From: Novosphingobium panipatense
GTDB taxonomy: Bacteria > Pseudomonadota > Alphaproteobacteria > Sphingomonadales > Sphingomonadaceae
Assembly: GCF_002149965.1 (NCBI RefSeq)
Contig: NZ_MSQB01000010.1
Span: forward strand, 124,001 to 188,000
Direction: 5' to 3'
DNA: 64,000 nt
Shown here: one piece after another, positions 1 through 8,634 of the stretch
How the letters are laid out: every line of letters starts with the position of its first letter
How positions within the stretch are numbered: position 1 is the first letter of the stretch
The notes under the pieces: model-generated
The model's input: only the letters and a program-made list of their open reading frames with translations
Database searches by the model: none
Told to the model about the DNA's origin: nothing
Program-made: the position numbers and the translations under genes

Positions 1-114
1 CAGGACAATGGCAACGAGTTGTCCGCGCGAGAAACCCGCAAACAGAGCGCGCTTGCGACGCGCCCCACTCTGTCGGGGCAATGGCAGATCCAGCTCCGGC
101 TGCTGCTCAACCAT
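1..114 (-). CDS. Tra gene, N-terminal part only (runs off window)
   Basis: The reading frame starts at an ATG at 114-112 and continues past the left edge. The 38 visible residues begin MVEQQPELDLPLP, followed by a basic stretch (ARRKR) and the beginning of a hydrophobic segment. This fits a short cytoplasmic tail before an inner-membrane anchor. The gene overlaps the preceding one by 8 nt, so it belongs to the transfer operon. In F-type operons trbI or a TraF-type peptidase gene follows traC at about this place, but too little is visible to choose between them. Confidence 0.55.
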   Translation of the reverse strand, partial: MVEQQPELDLPLPRQSGARRKRALFAGFSRGQLVAIVL

Positions 115-445
115 GATACGCCTCCATCTTGGGTAGTAGGGCGTGGCGACGAAGAACGATCACCGCCCCGGACAAAAGCAGGTGGGAGACAAGGACCACG
201 GTCCGGAAGTTCGCGATCCGGTCCGGGTCCGCTGCGACATAGCGCGAAGCGAGATTGGCGAGCTGGTGCATGAGACCGTCGAACGAGAAGCCGCCGATCG
301 CGAGGAAGAAGAGAATGAACAGCCCCCAGGTGAGGAGAAGCGTAGTCGCAATCAGCCCGCAGGCATGAAGCGCCGCAAACAGGACTGCGCCCAGCGCAGG
401 CCGCTTGTCTTTCCGCGGGACGGTCCTTGGGAAAAATGGCTTCAT
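107..445 (-). CDS. Small inner-membrane protein of the transfer operon
   Basis: This 112-residue protein has two hydrophobic segments, at about residues 18-46 (ALGAVLFAALHACGLIATTL onward) and 82-98, with a basic N-terminus. It starts at the ATG at 445, 4 nt after the traC stop, and its 3' end overlaps the next gene by 8 nt, so it is translated with the transfer operon. I do not recognise the family. Position downstream of traC suggests a membrane accessory protein of the mating-pair-formation complex, which is an inference from context only. Confidence 0.6.
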   Translation of the reverse strand: MKPFFPRTVPRKDKRPALGAVLFAALHACGLIATTLLLTWGLFILFFLAIGGFSFDGLMHQLANLASRYVAADPDRIANFRTVVLVSHLLLSGAVIVLRRHALLPKMEAYHG

Positions 446-449
446 CGGA

Positions 450-3041
450 TTACTCCGCCGCCAGCGGAGCAGCGTCATCGACGAGCGATGTCCACCTCTC
501 CGGATTGTCAGGGTAGGCAACGCGTTCGATGGCCTCATCCATGGCGAGCCCGCTCTCGACAAGCGCCTCGATCATCGCGAAGGTCTTGGGGCTTGAGGAG
601 AACAGCGCGGCCGAGAAGGGATCGAGCACCAGCCGGCCCACCGCCAGGGTGTCAGGCCCCTTGATCATGATGTCGGAATATTCGAACCCGTTGCGCTTGA
701 GGGAGCGCAGCAGCGCATCGGTATAGTCGTCCATTTCGAAGCGGTCGTGCTTCTTGAAGTCGGCGATCGTCTCCGGCTTCTGCTGGAGGATCACGAACCA
801 GTCGCTGTTCTCCAGCGCGGCGATCGAGCCTTCCGACTTGTAATAGTCGTTGAGGGACTGAGTCGCGGTCACGAGCGAAGCGCCATATTTCCGGCAGGTG
901 CGCGCGTAGGTCTCGATGAAATCGGCCATCGCCCCTCCCTTGAGCATCTGCCAGGCTTCATCGAGGAGCAGCGCCTTGGGTGTGGCTCGGTCCACCTTGC
1001 GCATCATCTGCTGGCTCATGAACATGATCGCGGTCAGGACCACGCTGCGCAGCTCCTCGCGCGACGAGAGATCCGACAGCTCGAAGACGGTGAGCTGGGC
1101 TTTCAGCTCGAAGGAAACTTCCCCCTGAAAGAAGCGGCCATAAGTGCCGCCACTGGAGAAAGGGCGCATCGCGATGCCGAGGTTGGCGGCCAGCTCATTG
1201 CCGGTGGCGTCGAGTGCAGCAATCACATCATCGATCGAGCCTGCCCGACGCTTCTCCTCCCACACGGCGTTGACCGCTCCGTCGATCAGCCCGCGCTCGG
1301 TATCGTTGAGCCTGTCGATATGACGCGACATCTGATTAATGATCGCCTTCAGCATCGCCATGCAGTCGAGCAGATAATCCTCATCCGCCTCGGCCTGCGC
1401 CTCATCGATCATCGAGAAAGGGTTGAGGCAGAAGCCCGAGCTCATGGTGAACTCGACAAAAGCTCCGCCTTGCAGCTTGGCCGAGTGCTCAAACGAACGA
1501 CCATCGTCGATCACGACAACCTTTGAGCCTGCGCCGCATAAGGAGGCGCACAATTCCTGCAGCGCGACCGACTTGCCCGACCCTGACTTGCCGAACACCG
1601 CGACATTGTGATTTCCCGCCGAATTCTCGAAGGGCGACCAGAAGAAGGGTTGGCCGCGACGCCCGATCAACAAGAGATGCGGCGTCTGTCCGCCCAGATA
1701 CTCACCCTGTATCGGAGCAAGATTGGCCGCCGTCGTACTGAGCATCGTGCGCATGCGCTTCATGCGATCGAGGTCGCGGGCCAGCCCGTTCGCCATCGTC
1801 ATCGGCATGGCGCACAACAGCCCCATGATCTGGAGATAGCGATCGTCCAGCAGGTCCCAGCCCGCCGCACGATAGACAGATTTCAGAATGCGCTCATTCG
1901 CATCACCCTTCCCTTTGGGGGAGAATGCCGACACGCTGTAGAACAGCCGGATGAGCTTGCGTCCCTGGCGGATCTCGTCGTTGACGTGCTTCCACTCCTG
2001 GCTCTGATCGCGCAGCTGCGGCAGAAATCTGGCGGACTTGGAATCCGCCAGACTGGTGGTGCGCATGAACTTGTAGCCCGCTTTGCTGCTCGCGGCCTGC
2101 GGATCGGGAAACTCAAGGCACAGATTGGTGGCGACCGGGCAAGGCATGCGCAGCTTGTCAGTGAACATGTCGCCGATCAGGCGAGCGCAATCCCAGGGTG
2201 CCCAACGCTGCGGAAGGTTGCGCACCGAGAAGGACCTGACGTCGAAGACATCGGGATAGATCTCCCCGATCTCTGGAGCCCCGCCCAATGTGCGGCCGGT
2301 CGGGCGAAATCGCTCGGTGCGAAGCAGGATCCTGTCCGGATCGATTTTCATCTCGATGTCGCGTCGGACAGCCTGATCGGCGATCGGATCGAGCGGATTA
2401 TAGCTCACCGCATCATCGCCGGGTGCGGTCGTCGGCGAGGTGATATCATCGATCCACGCGATGAGCGCTTCCGGGTCCATTTTTCGGGCCGAGACGTTGA
2501 CCGAGGCCAGAGCCGAGATCAGCCCGTCCATGACGGTGACGATATCCTCGGTTGAGACGCTGGAATTCTCGGGCGTTGAATAGGAGATCGCCACCCGGTG
2601 GTTGCGAAGCGAAAATGGGGCATCCCTGGATAGGGAATCCCAGACACCCGCGGTCAGAAACTCGACACGATGTTTCGCCATGCGCTCGTAGACGCCGGCG
2701 GCCGAGTATCGTGGCAGATACCAACGCGACAGGCGTTCGCTGACCCTGGGGCTCATCCATTGGTGAAACTGGAGGCAGCCGGGCGCCGGGATCGCTTCGG
2801 AGAGGAACTGCGTCAGGATTTCGCCGGTGCGTTCGTCGGCGCCAACCAATGGCGCCGCCTCGATCACGAAGCCCCGCGACGCGCTATTGTAGAAAATCCC
2901 GGTCTTGGGATCATAGCTTCGGTAGGGCAGCCAATGCGCGAGCATCGGCACACCGAGCGATGGTCTTTGAGCATCGGGGTGCCTGGCATCGCCCATCAGG
3001 CTTGCAAGAAGCTGATCCAGGAAACCGCGTTTCTTGGCCAT
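450..3041 (-). CDS. traC: TraC, F-type T4SS ATPase (VirB4 family)
   Basis: This 863-residue protein is the expected length for F-type TraC, the cytoplasmic/inner-membrane ATPase that drives pilus assembly. Walker A GKSGSGKS lies near residues 480-490 and the Walker B region ALLLDEAWQMLK near 688-699. The motifs ARTCRKYGAS and VTATQSLNDYY that follow are typical of VirB4/TraC ATPases. The start codon shares one base with the traV stop (TGATG arrangement), so translation is coupled. It sits after traV, as in other sphingomonad F-type transfer operons. Confidence 0.95.
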   Translation of the reverse strand: MAKKRGFLDQLLASLMGDARHPDAQRPSLGVPMLAHWLPYRSYDPKTGIFYNSASRGFVIEAAPLVGADERTGEILTQFLSEAIPAPGCLQFHQWMSPRVSERLSRWYLPRYSAAGVYERMAKHRVEFLTAGVWDSLSRDAPFSLRNHRVAISYSTPENSSVSTEDIVTVMDGLISALASVNVSARKMDPEALIAWIDDITSPTTAPGDDAVSYNPLDPIADQAVRRDIEMKIDPDRILLRTERFRPTGRTLGGAPEIGEIYPDVFDVRSFSVRNLPQRWAPWDCARLIGDMFTDKLRMPCPVATNLCLEFPDPQAASSKAGYKFMRTTSLADSKSARFLPQLRDQSQEWKHVNDEIRQGRKLIRLFYSVSAFSPKGKGDANERILKSVYRAAGWDLLDDRYLQIMGLLCAMPMTMANGLARDLDRMKRMRTMLSTTAANLAPIQGEYLGGQTPHLLLIGRRGQPFFWSPFENSAGNHNVAVFGKSGSGKSVALQELCASLCGAGSKVVVIDDGRSFEHSAKLQGGAFVEFTMSSGFCLNPFSMIDEAQAEADEDYLLDCMAMLKAIINQMSRHIDRLNDTERGLIDGAVNAVWEEKRRAGSIDDVIAALDATGNELAANLGIAMRPFSSGGTYGRFFQGEVSFELKAQLTVFELSDLSSREELRSVVLTAIMFMSQQMMRKVDRATPKALLLDEAWQMLKGGAMADFIETYARTCRKYGASLVTATQSLNDYYKSEGSIAALENSDWFVILQQKPETIADFKKHDRFEMDDYTDALLRSLKRNGFEYSDIMIKGPDTLAVGRLVLDPFSAALFSSSPKTFAMIEALVESGLAMDEAIERVAYPDNPERWTSLVDDAAPLAAE

Positions 3042-3976
3042 CAGTCATGCTCCGGAACGGTCGCGGGGAAGCTTTCCGCCTTCACGCTCGCGCCTGTGAC
3101 AGCGCCGCTCGCTGCGGCACGGGCTGTGCTCTCGATTGTCCCTGTGCTGCGCTGGTAGGGCTCGCTTGCCTTGATCTGGTCGGTCGCGGCACGGCCAGCC
3201 TCGGCCTTTTCGGCGGACACCGGCTTCTGCACTGCGTTCGAGCCGATAGAGCCGGCCGCTCGTTCTGGTTGCGCGGTCCCATCTTGCTTGGTGATCCCGA
3301 CCGTTTTCGAGACGGCCTGAGGCGATGTGGGGCGTGGTCGATCGGCGTGCAGGCGCTGCGCGACATCGGCCTTTATTCCGTCGATCGGATTGGCGACCCT
3401 CGCGCGAGCCGCAGCTACGGCTGCAGGATCAGGCAAGATCGCGCCGACTGGGGCGGCATCATCTCGCGCAAGCGCGTCGCTGATGGATTCGCCGCCGGCT
3501 CCCGTAGCAGCAAGTCCTGTCGGCGGAAGTATGGCCGCGTCCTGACGGGCCTGCTCCTGCCATTCGCCCTGTTGGACGACGGCATGGATCGCGCTTGCCT
3601 CGTGGAGGCGGCCGCGCTCATCGACATAGGGCTGGAAGACGATGCGAAGCACCTTTTCGGACGTTCGGGGCGCCCCGACGGGGGAGACACCCGCGTTGGA
3701 GGTCGCCAATGCGGTGCGACTGATCTGGCGGGCCGAGACATTGCCCGCCGGTGCCGCATCGGCCCCGGCCGGAATGAAGCGGTCCCCCTCCTCGCCGGAG
3801 ATCATCGCCAAAGCGCGATCGTCGATAGCGGAGGCCGGTGCGCACACCCCGTCGGGGGCGGGGCAGGAGAAACTACCCGCAATGTTTCCCCCAAGGCTCG
3901 CGCAGCCGCCAAGGGCGAAGAACGCGAGGAGCGTGGGGGCGCTGCCGGCACGCCGCCGGATTGGTTTCCCAATCAT
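3041..3976 (-). CDS. traV: TraV, outer-membrane lipoprotein of the T4SS core
   Basis: This 311-residue protein has a signal peptide with a lipobox (ALGGC, acceptor Cys near residue 25), then a Cys pair in SFSCPAPDGVCAP as in TraV. The rest is low-complexity and rich in Ala, Pro and Arg. TraV anchors the TraK/TraB core complex at the outer membrane. Longer than F TraV (171 residues), but this extension is usual in alphaproteobacterial homologues. It overlaps dsbC by 4 nt (ATGA) and traC by 1 nt. Confidence 0.85.
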   Translation of the reverse strand: MIGKPIRRRAGSAPTLLAFFALGGCASLGGNIAGSFSCPAPDGVCAPASAIDDRALAMISGEEGDRFIPAGADAAPAGNVSARQISRTALATSNAGVSPVGAPRTSEKVLRIVFQPYVDERGRLHEASAIHAVVQQGEWQEQARQDAAILPPTGLAATGAGGESISDALARDDAAPVGAILPDPAAVAAARARVANPIDGIKADVAQRLHADRPRPTSPQAVSKTVGITKQDGTAQPERAAGSIGSNAVQKPVSAEKAEAGRAATDQIKASEPYQRSTGTIESTARAAASGAVTGASVKAESFPATVPEHD

Positions 3977-4875
3977 GGGCGTGCCGCCTTGAGCCAGGTT
4001 TCGAGAAATGCGCGTGGACGATAGCCTTCCAGCATCGCGCCATCGCTGCGTACAATGACCGGCGTGCCTGAAAGCCCGTGCTTTCGGGCAAAGCTCTCAT
4101 TGGCATCGAGCCCGGAAGTGTCGCATTTTGCAGAACTGCCGCTCAGCGGTTCGCCCGAATAGGCCGCATGAAGAGCTTCCTCGCGGTTCTTTGCGCAATA
4201 GACCCGGTCCGCCAGATCCCGGCTGCCGAGCACGGATATGGGCCGCTCGACGACACGCACGTTCATCGAGCGCAGGACATTGCTCAAGGCGCGGCAATAG
4301 GAGCACCTGAAGTCGCTGAAGACTGTGACAGTGGGCCCTGCCGGATTGCCCCATATGATCGCTCCATCCTTCGGCAGGCTGGCGAGCGGCAATGTCGAGG
4401 GGCGGGCGGGAAGCGCCACTTTTGTGGCTGCCGCTCCCCGCCCCAGGCTCGCCAGTTCCTCCTCCTCGCGACCCGAGGGGCTCCCGGCGGCGTTCGCCGT
4501 AGCAGCGCCGCCAACCAACATGTCGGGGTTGATTTCGAGCAGGCGCGCGGCGGTCAGATCCTGCCGTGTCTCCATGTCATAGACGCGGCCGATGACCAGG
4601 TAGCGGGCCCCTTGATCGACATAGAAGAGATTGGCCCCCGCGGTCACTTCGCAAAGCCCGGTCAGCTTTTCGCAGTCGACCTTGGTCAGTTCCGTCTTGG
4701 GAAGGCGGGCCTTCAGGAGGCTCTCGACCTTCGCGCCTGGGCGTACGAGGTTCTGCGCAACCGCAACGCCGGCGGCGCCAATGACCGAGCACAGGGCGAT
4801 TGCGGAAGCCGGTGCGATCCAGGATCGCGAAAGGCCCGTGGGAACACGCGCACGCAGCCACTTAATTGCGGACAT
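3973..4875 (-). CDS. dsbC: DsbC-like periplasmic disulfide isomerase of the tra operon
   Basis: The 300-residue protein has an N-terminal hydrophobic signal/anchor (about residues 19-42), an N-terminal DsbC-like dimerisation region and a thioredoxin fold with the CxxC active site CSYC near residue 190. The cis-Pro loop is visible in SGTPVIV. It should isomerise disulfides in secreted Tra proteins such as TraV or TraU. The start at 4875 is preferred over 4905 because GGAGGGGG lies just before it. The gene overlaps traB by 14 nt and traV by 4 nt. Confidence 0.9.
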   Translation of the reverse strand: MSAIKWLRARVPTGLSRSWIAPASAIALCSVIGAAGVAVAQNLVRPGAKVESLLKARLPKTELTKVDCEKLTGLCEVTAGANLFYVDQGARYLVIGRVYDMETRQDLTAARLLEINPDMLVGGAATANAAGSPSGREEEELASLGRGAAATKVALPARPSTLPLASLPKDGAIIWGNPAGPTVTVFSDFRCSYCRALSNVLRSMNVRVVERPISVLGSRDLADRVYCAKNREEALHAAYSGEPLSGSSAKCDTSGLDANESFARKHGLSGTPVIVRSDGAMLEGYRPRAFLETWLKAARP

Positions 4876-6187
4876 AAACCCCCTCCAGGAACACGATTTC
4901 CACATCGATGCCGGTGGGCATCTCGATCACCGGCTGATATTGCTCGGCGCGCTCGATCAGATATTTCGAGACCATGTCGCCGGTCTGGGCCGCGCCTTCG
5001 CCAAAGCCGCCTTCAAGGAGTTCGCCGGCGGAAAGTTTGTCGCGCTTGCCGTTGGTGATGGTCGTACCTTGAAAAACCGAATTGGCGTTGGCGGAGAAGC
5101 CTCGCCCAAAGCCACCGAAGAGGCCTGCGATAAAGGCCTGGGTGACGAGGCCGCCCTCGCGCGACACGACCCGGCCGCGAACGCCGGTCTTGCCGCCAAA
5201 GGCCAGGAATCCCTTGACCTCCGACACCGCGTACCGGCCTCCGGGCTGGGGGCAGGTCATCTTCTGCAGCTTGACGTAGACTTTCTCGCTGGAAAGGTCC
5301 CCGCGTGCCGCGCCATTGACGAGGCAGCCCTGGATCTTCGTGGTCAGCAGCTTGCCGTTCTGAAGAACCGACCGTGCCGGACCCGTTATGCGCAGCACGA
5401 CCGGCAGCGGGTCGCTCTGGCTGTTGACCCCGGCGCTGGCATCGACGCCGACAATGACCTTGGCTGAGGCGAAGCTGTTGGGCGGAAGGTAGTTGGGGCT
5501 GTCGGTGTAAACCGTGTTGCCCTTTGAAATCTTGGAAGCAGTGCTGGTATCCGCAGTCGTGAAATTGACGAGTTTCACCTCGCTGCCATAGCCCGCCGAG
5601 GGCGCAGTCTGGCCCGAACCCGGTTCGTCCGGACGCTGATAGGCCTGTGGTCCGCGCGGACCATAGAGCGCTGCCGGACCAGGGGCCGGCGCCGGCGGAG
5701 CGGCCGCGCGTTCGTTGATCTGGCGACGCAATTGCTCATTTTCCGCCTGATAGGCGGAGACAACTCTCTGCCCATCCGAGCGCATCGCCATGTTCTGGCC
5801 TTTGAGCGCTTCAACCTGTGCGGTGAGCGCATCCATGCGATCCCGCTGCCCATTCACGGCCTTGAGCTGGTTCTCGGTCGCCTGAAAGCGGTTTTCGGAA
5901 AGGGCCATCCACTCCTGTTGGGAGAGATTGCGGTTGACCATGTCCTTGGTCGAGACCGCGACCTCGGCTGCCTTATCGCTATCGAGCTTGTCGGCGCTGT
6001 CGCTGCCCGAAAAGATCCAGAATGAGGAAGCGAGCAGACCGACGCCTGCGACCCCGGCCAGCAACATGCGCTGCTTTCGCCGAACAGCCTCGTTTCCGGA
6101 TAGCTCGTCGGCGATGGGCGAAACACCCTCTCCTTCCTCCTGGTCCAGAGGCCGGCGATCGCGTTTGAAGATGTCGGAAAGAGCCAT
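4862..6187 (-). CDS. traB: TraB, T4SS inner-to-outer-membrane scaffold (VirB10 family)
   Basis: The 441-residue protein has a cytoplasmic N-terminus, one transmembrane segment (about residues 41-60), a coiled-coil region (ENRFQATENQLKAVNGQRD onward), a Pro-rich linker, and a C-terminal TrbI/VirB10-type beta-barrel domain from about residue 210. TraB spans the envelope and links TraC/TraD energy input to the TraK/TraV core. It lies 3 nt downstream of traK and overlaps dsbC. Confidence 0.92.
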   Translation of the reverse strand: MALSDIFKRDRRPLDQEEGEGVSPIADELSGNEAVRRKQRMLLAGVAGVGLLASSFWIFSGSDSADKLDSDKAAEVAVSTKDMVNRNLSQQEWMALSENRFQATENQLKAVNGQRDRMDALTAQVEALKGQNMAMRSDGQRVVSAYQAENEQLRRQINERAAAPPAPAPGPAALYGPRGPQAYQRPDEPGSGQTAPSAGYGSEVKLVNFTTADTSTASKISKGNTVYTDSPNYLPPNSFASAKVIVGVDASAGVNSQSDPLPVVLRITGPARSVLQNGKLLTTKIQGCLVNGAARGDLSSEKVYVKLQKMTCPQPGGRYAVSEVKGFLAFGGKTGVRGRVVSREGGLVTQAFIAGLFGGFGRGFSANANSVFQGTTITNGKRDKLSAGELLEGGFGEGAAQTGDMVSKYLIERAEQYQPVIEMPTGIDVEIVFLEGVYVRN

Positions 6188-6190
6188 GGC

Positions 6191-6994
6191 TTACCTCTGG
6201 TTTGATGATACGAGGTAGGCGGTCGTGACCTTCCCCGGCGCGAGCTTGGGTTCGGCGATCGACACGGCGAGCGCGCTGGTTGGCGCAACGGTGCGCTCTG
6301 TGAGTTCGACCGGGTCGCTGCCCGCATTCTCTATGCGCAGGACCCGCCCGATCAGATCAGTGCCGCGATACTCCGCGATCATCTGGACCTTGAGATTGCC
6401 GACAAAGACCGGACGGAATGACCGCTGCCGCATCTCGAAGCCCTCGACGGTGCCGTTCGTGTACATCGCACGGACCAGTTCGATGGCGGCATCCTGAGGG
6501 CCACTCGCTGCGCTTGCCGGCATGGTCTCCGCGACCTGGGCCCTGGCAATGGCCGGGTTGGAAACGAATATCTGAGCGGCCTGGTCGCCGCCGATCCGGC
6601 AAACGAACTTGTAGACGTAGCCCCGCTTGCTGGTTCCAAAGAAAGAGAGCGCAGAGCGCGAAAACCCGTTGGGGACAGACAGGTAGATGTCCCCCCTCAC
6701 CGGTTCGTTGACGACCGAGAAATCGTCAATCGGATTGCCCGTCGAGATCTTGGAGACGCTCGCGAACTCGTCCTCGATCAGACTGATCCGCGTAAGGTCC
6801 TTTGCGGACGCCTGGCAGTCGACCTGAGCGCTATCGCCGGCCATGATGGTCTGGTCGGCCCATGCGGGAGTGGCAAGCGACATCAGCGACACGCCAAGCA
6901 CCAGACCGCCAATGCTGCGGCTCACCATGCAATTGACCCGCGACGCCAGAAGGGTGCCGATGGCCGCGCCACCGGCCGCATAGACGATGATCAT
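6191..6994 (-). CDS. traK: TraK, secretin-like T4SS core protein (VirB9 family)
   Basis: The protein is 267 residues from the ATG at 6994, which overlaps the traE stop (ATGA). An internal ATG at 6928 would give a 245-residue precursor beginning MVSRSIGG with a cleaner signal peptide ending PAWADQ, so the true start is uncertain. The mature part is all-beta in character, as expected for TraK, which forms the outer ring with TraV and TraB. A single Cys pair (VDCQ, VCRIG) is present. Operon position between traE and traB supports the call. Confidence 0.85.
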   Translation of the reverse strand: MIIVYAAGGAAIGTLLASRVNCMVSRSIGGLVLGVSLMSLATPAWADQTIMAGDSAQVDCQASAKDLTRISLIEDEFASVSKISTGNPIDDFSVVNEPVRGDIYLSVPNGFSRSALSFFGTSKRGYVYKFVCRIGGDQAAQIFVSNPAIARAQVAETMPASAASGPQDAAIELVRAMYTNGTVEGFEMRQRSFRPVFVGNLKVQMIAEYRGTDLIGRVLRIENAGSDPVELTERTVAPTSALAVSIAEPKLAPGKVTTAYLVSSNQR

Positions 6995-7557
6995 GAGGGG
7001 CGTCCCTTTTCGCTTGAGACCATTCCGAAACCGACGAGCCGAAGCGAAACACCCGAATATTCCCAGTCATACTGGAAGGTCCGCCGCTCCTTCGAGATCA
7101 CCTTGTCGCCCACGATCGTGTGAAGCTCCCCGGTGACCCGAGACCGCAGATTGCGGGGATCGAGCTCCATTTTCTGGATCGTGAAAAACTGGGCGATGGA
7201 CGAGCCGCGCTGCTCATCGAGTATCTTGAGGAGCTCGGTCTTGAGCTTACCGTGCGAGCGTGGCGAAGCGATCGCGAGCACTGACTCCATCCAGTATTCC
7301 AGGTTACTGGGTGAGCGGTCGAGCGTGAGGACCACGACATCCCGCGTGATCAGTTCGAGATATTCGCGGCTCACCCCGGCGCTTGAGATGGTGAGCGGTG
7401 ACCGAAGCACCGGCTGCAATACGACCTCCCGGTCGCGCGAAAAGCCGATCAGCAGGAGGATCGCGGCCAGAACGGCCAGTGCGGATGCCGCGAGCAGCAG
7501 CAGGTTGCGCTGCTTGAGGAGGCGCTGGTTCTGCGCGTGGCTATAAGCGACTTCCAT
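6991..7557 (-). CDS. traE: TraE, T4SS inner-membrane protein (VirB8-like)
   Basis: The 188-residue protein has a short basic cytoplasmic N-terminus (NQRLLKQRN), one transmembrane helix (about residues 20-40) and a periplasmic domain, the TraE/VirB8 layout. Motifs YLELITRDVVVLTLDRSP and FTIQKMELDP match the TraE family. It lies 1 nt after traL and overlaps traK by 4 nt. TraE is needed for pilus assembly at the inner membrane. Confidence 0.9.
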   Translation of the reverse strand: MEVAYSHAQNQRLLKQRNLLLLAASALAVLAAILLLIGFSRDREVVLQPVLRSPLTISSAGVSREYLELITRDVVVLTLDRSPSNLEYWMESVLAIASPRSHGKLKTELLKILDEQRGSSIAQFFTIQKMELDPRNLRSRVTGELHTIVGDKVISKERRTFQYDWEYSGVSLRLVGFGMVSSEKGRPS

Positions 7558-7558
7558 G

Positions 7559-7849
7559 TCAGCCTGCCATCAGCCGGAGATATGAGGGTGGCGTGGCCCG
7601 CATGCCGGTGAAACCGGCTGGCAAATGCCAATAAGCCAGATGAAGCAACCACGACGCCGTGCGCCCTGCTTTCGCCTTTCTAAGACCCCACCAGCCCGCA
7701 ACCGCGAGTATCAACCCGATGAGGATATGCTGAAACAGGATGCCCCAGGTGAATGGGATGACCATCGCCAGGAACTCATCCAGCGTCCACAGCCCGATCA
7801 GCTCAGGATCATCCAGATGAGACGGTATGCCGTATTTGTCTCCGGCCAT
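7559..7849 (-). CDS. traL: TraL, pilus assembly membrane protein (VirB3-like)
   Basis: This is a 96-residue protein starting at the ATG at 7849. Typical TraL features are the N-terminal IPSHLDDPELIGLWTLDEF, two close transmembrane segments (about 28-55) with the GWWGLRKAK loop, and a C-terminal YWHLPAGFTGMRATPPS. TraL works with TraE and TraC in pilus extension. It follows traA, with an intervening hairpin at 7867-7895. Confidence 0.9.
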   Translation of the reverse strand: MAGDKYGIPSHLDDPELIGLWTLDEFLAMVIPFTWGILFQHILIGLILAVAGWWGLRKAKAGRTASWLLHLAYWHLPAGFTGMRATPPSYLRLMAG

Positions 7850-7866
7850 TGCACCACCCTCCCCCG

Positions 7867-7895
7867 CCCGGATCAGGGCTGCTACCCTGACCGGG
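7867..7895 (-). terminator. Intercistronic hairpin between traA and traL
   Basis: CCCGG(A)TCAGGG pairs with CCCTGACCGGG around a 6-nt loop, giving an 11-bp stem with one bulged A. No T-run follows on the minus strand, so it is more likely an attenuator or an mRNA-stabilising 3' structure. Such a structure would give excess pilin mRNA over downstream tra mRNA. Confidence 0.6.
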
Positions 7896-7907
7896 GGAAT
7901 GCTTGCG

Positions 7908-8228
7908 TCAGATCGTGGCGGTGACCGTCGAGGTGACGATCGGGATACCGGTTCCCGCGCCGACGCCGACGCCGACCGGGATGGCAACCTGGCCGAGGCT
8001 GAAGCGTCCAGACGCCAGGGCGACGAGCCCGCCGCCGAGCGACAGAACGGTGATGATCTTGCCGCCCGACCCCTGGAGGAAGTCGGTAAACATGGTGAGC
8101 GCCGTGTCGAACGTGGTGTCGGCACCCGCATGGGCCGGGCCGGCGAACCAGAGGAGCGCGAATACGAGCGCGGCGATGGCGATGATCGCCAACTCCAGTC
8201 GCCGACCCTGCTTGAGTGTTGCTTGCAT
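7908..8228 (-). CDS. traA: TraA, conjugative pilin precursor
   Basis: The 106-residue product has a long leader (MQATLKQGRRLELAIIAIAA onward) ending at a PAHA-G cleavage site near residue 34. The mature part of about 70 residues has two hydrophobic segments separated by a short polar turn (SGRFSLGQ), the classic F-like pilin layout. The start at 8228 has AAGGGA upstream. It is the first gene of the minus-strand transfer operon, so the tra promoter should lie in 8229-8634. Confidence 0.85.
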   Translation of the reverse strand: MQATLKQGRRLELAIIAIAALVFALLWFAGPAHAGADTTFDTALTMFTDFLQGSGGKIITVLSLGGGLVALASGRFSLGQVAIPVGVGVGAGTGIPIVTSTVTATI

Positions 8229-8383
8229 CGAGACAGATCCCTTGCTCAGGGCGCGGCCATTTCCCCGCCCCTTCGGAAGGGTGCATCGGAACCGCGGACG
8301 CTCAAGCAGCGGATGAAGGAGCTCGGTGGGAAGCCGCGCGATTTCCTCAAAAGGAAGGCAAAAGGCCAAGGACCCGAATCCGC

Positions 8384-8454
8384 TGTCCCTCTAACTGGGA
8401 CATGGCGTCCCAAATTTGGGACGCGGTGACCGCGATGCGGGGACAGTCCGTCCC
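8384..8454. promoter_or_regulatory. Cluster of GGGAC palindromes upstream of the tra operon
   Basis: The 406-nt gap 8229-8634 between divergent genes holds three related dyads. They are TGTCCC-N7-GGGACA (8384-8402), the perfect 20-bp palindrome GCGTCCCAAATTTGGGACGC (8405-8424), and an everted GGGAC-N5-GTCCC (8440-8454). A further CGCGGT-G-ACCGCG dyad overlaps at 8422-8434. They look like operators of a regulator controlling traA and/or the gene at 8635. The rest of the gap shows no gene I can support. Confidence 0.6.
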
Positions 8455-8634
8455 AGAACCTTTTCTGATAGGAATGACGACCGACACCAGACGAAATTGC
8501 GATTCGCCCAGCATCGTACGGGGTGAACCTTCCCATTGATTGTAAGGTAGTATGGCCTCGTGTAAGAGGGGGTGAGGAATGTTGGCTGCCGACCCGGATC
8601 GTCAGGAACAGTTAAGTTTGGCAGGAACGGATTG

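Noticed and set aside
107..664. Plus-strand ORFs over the tra region
   Set aside because: They are mirror frames of the minus-strand tra genes, with Arg/Pro-rich low-complexity translations.
8246..8536. 96-codon minus-strand ORF upstream of traA
   Set aside because: It covers the palindrome cluster, has no ribosome binding site and no coding character. Probably chance.
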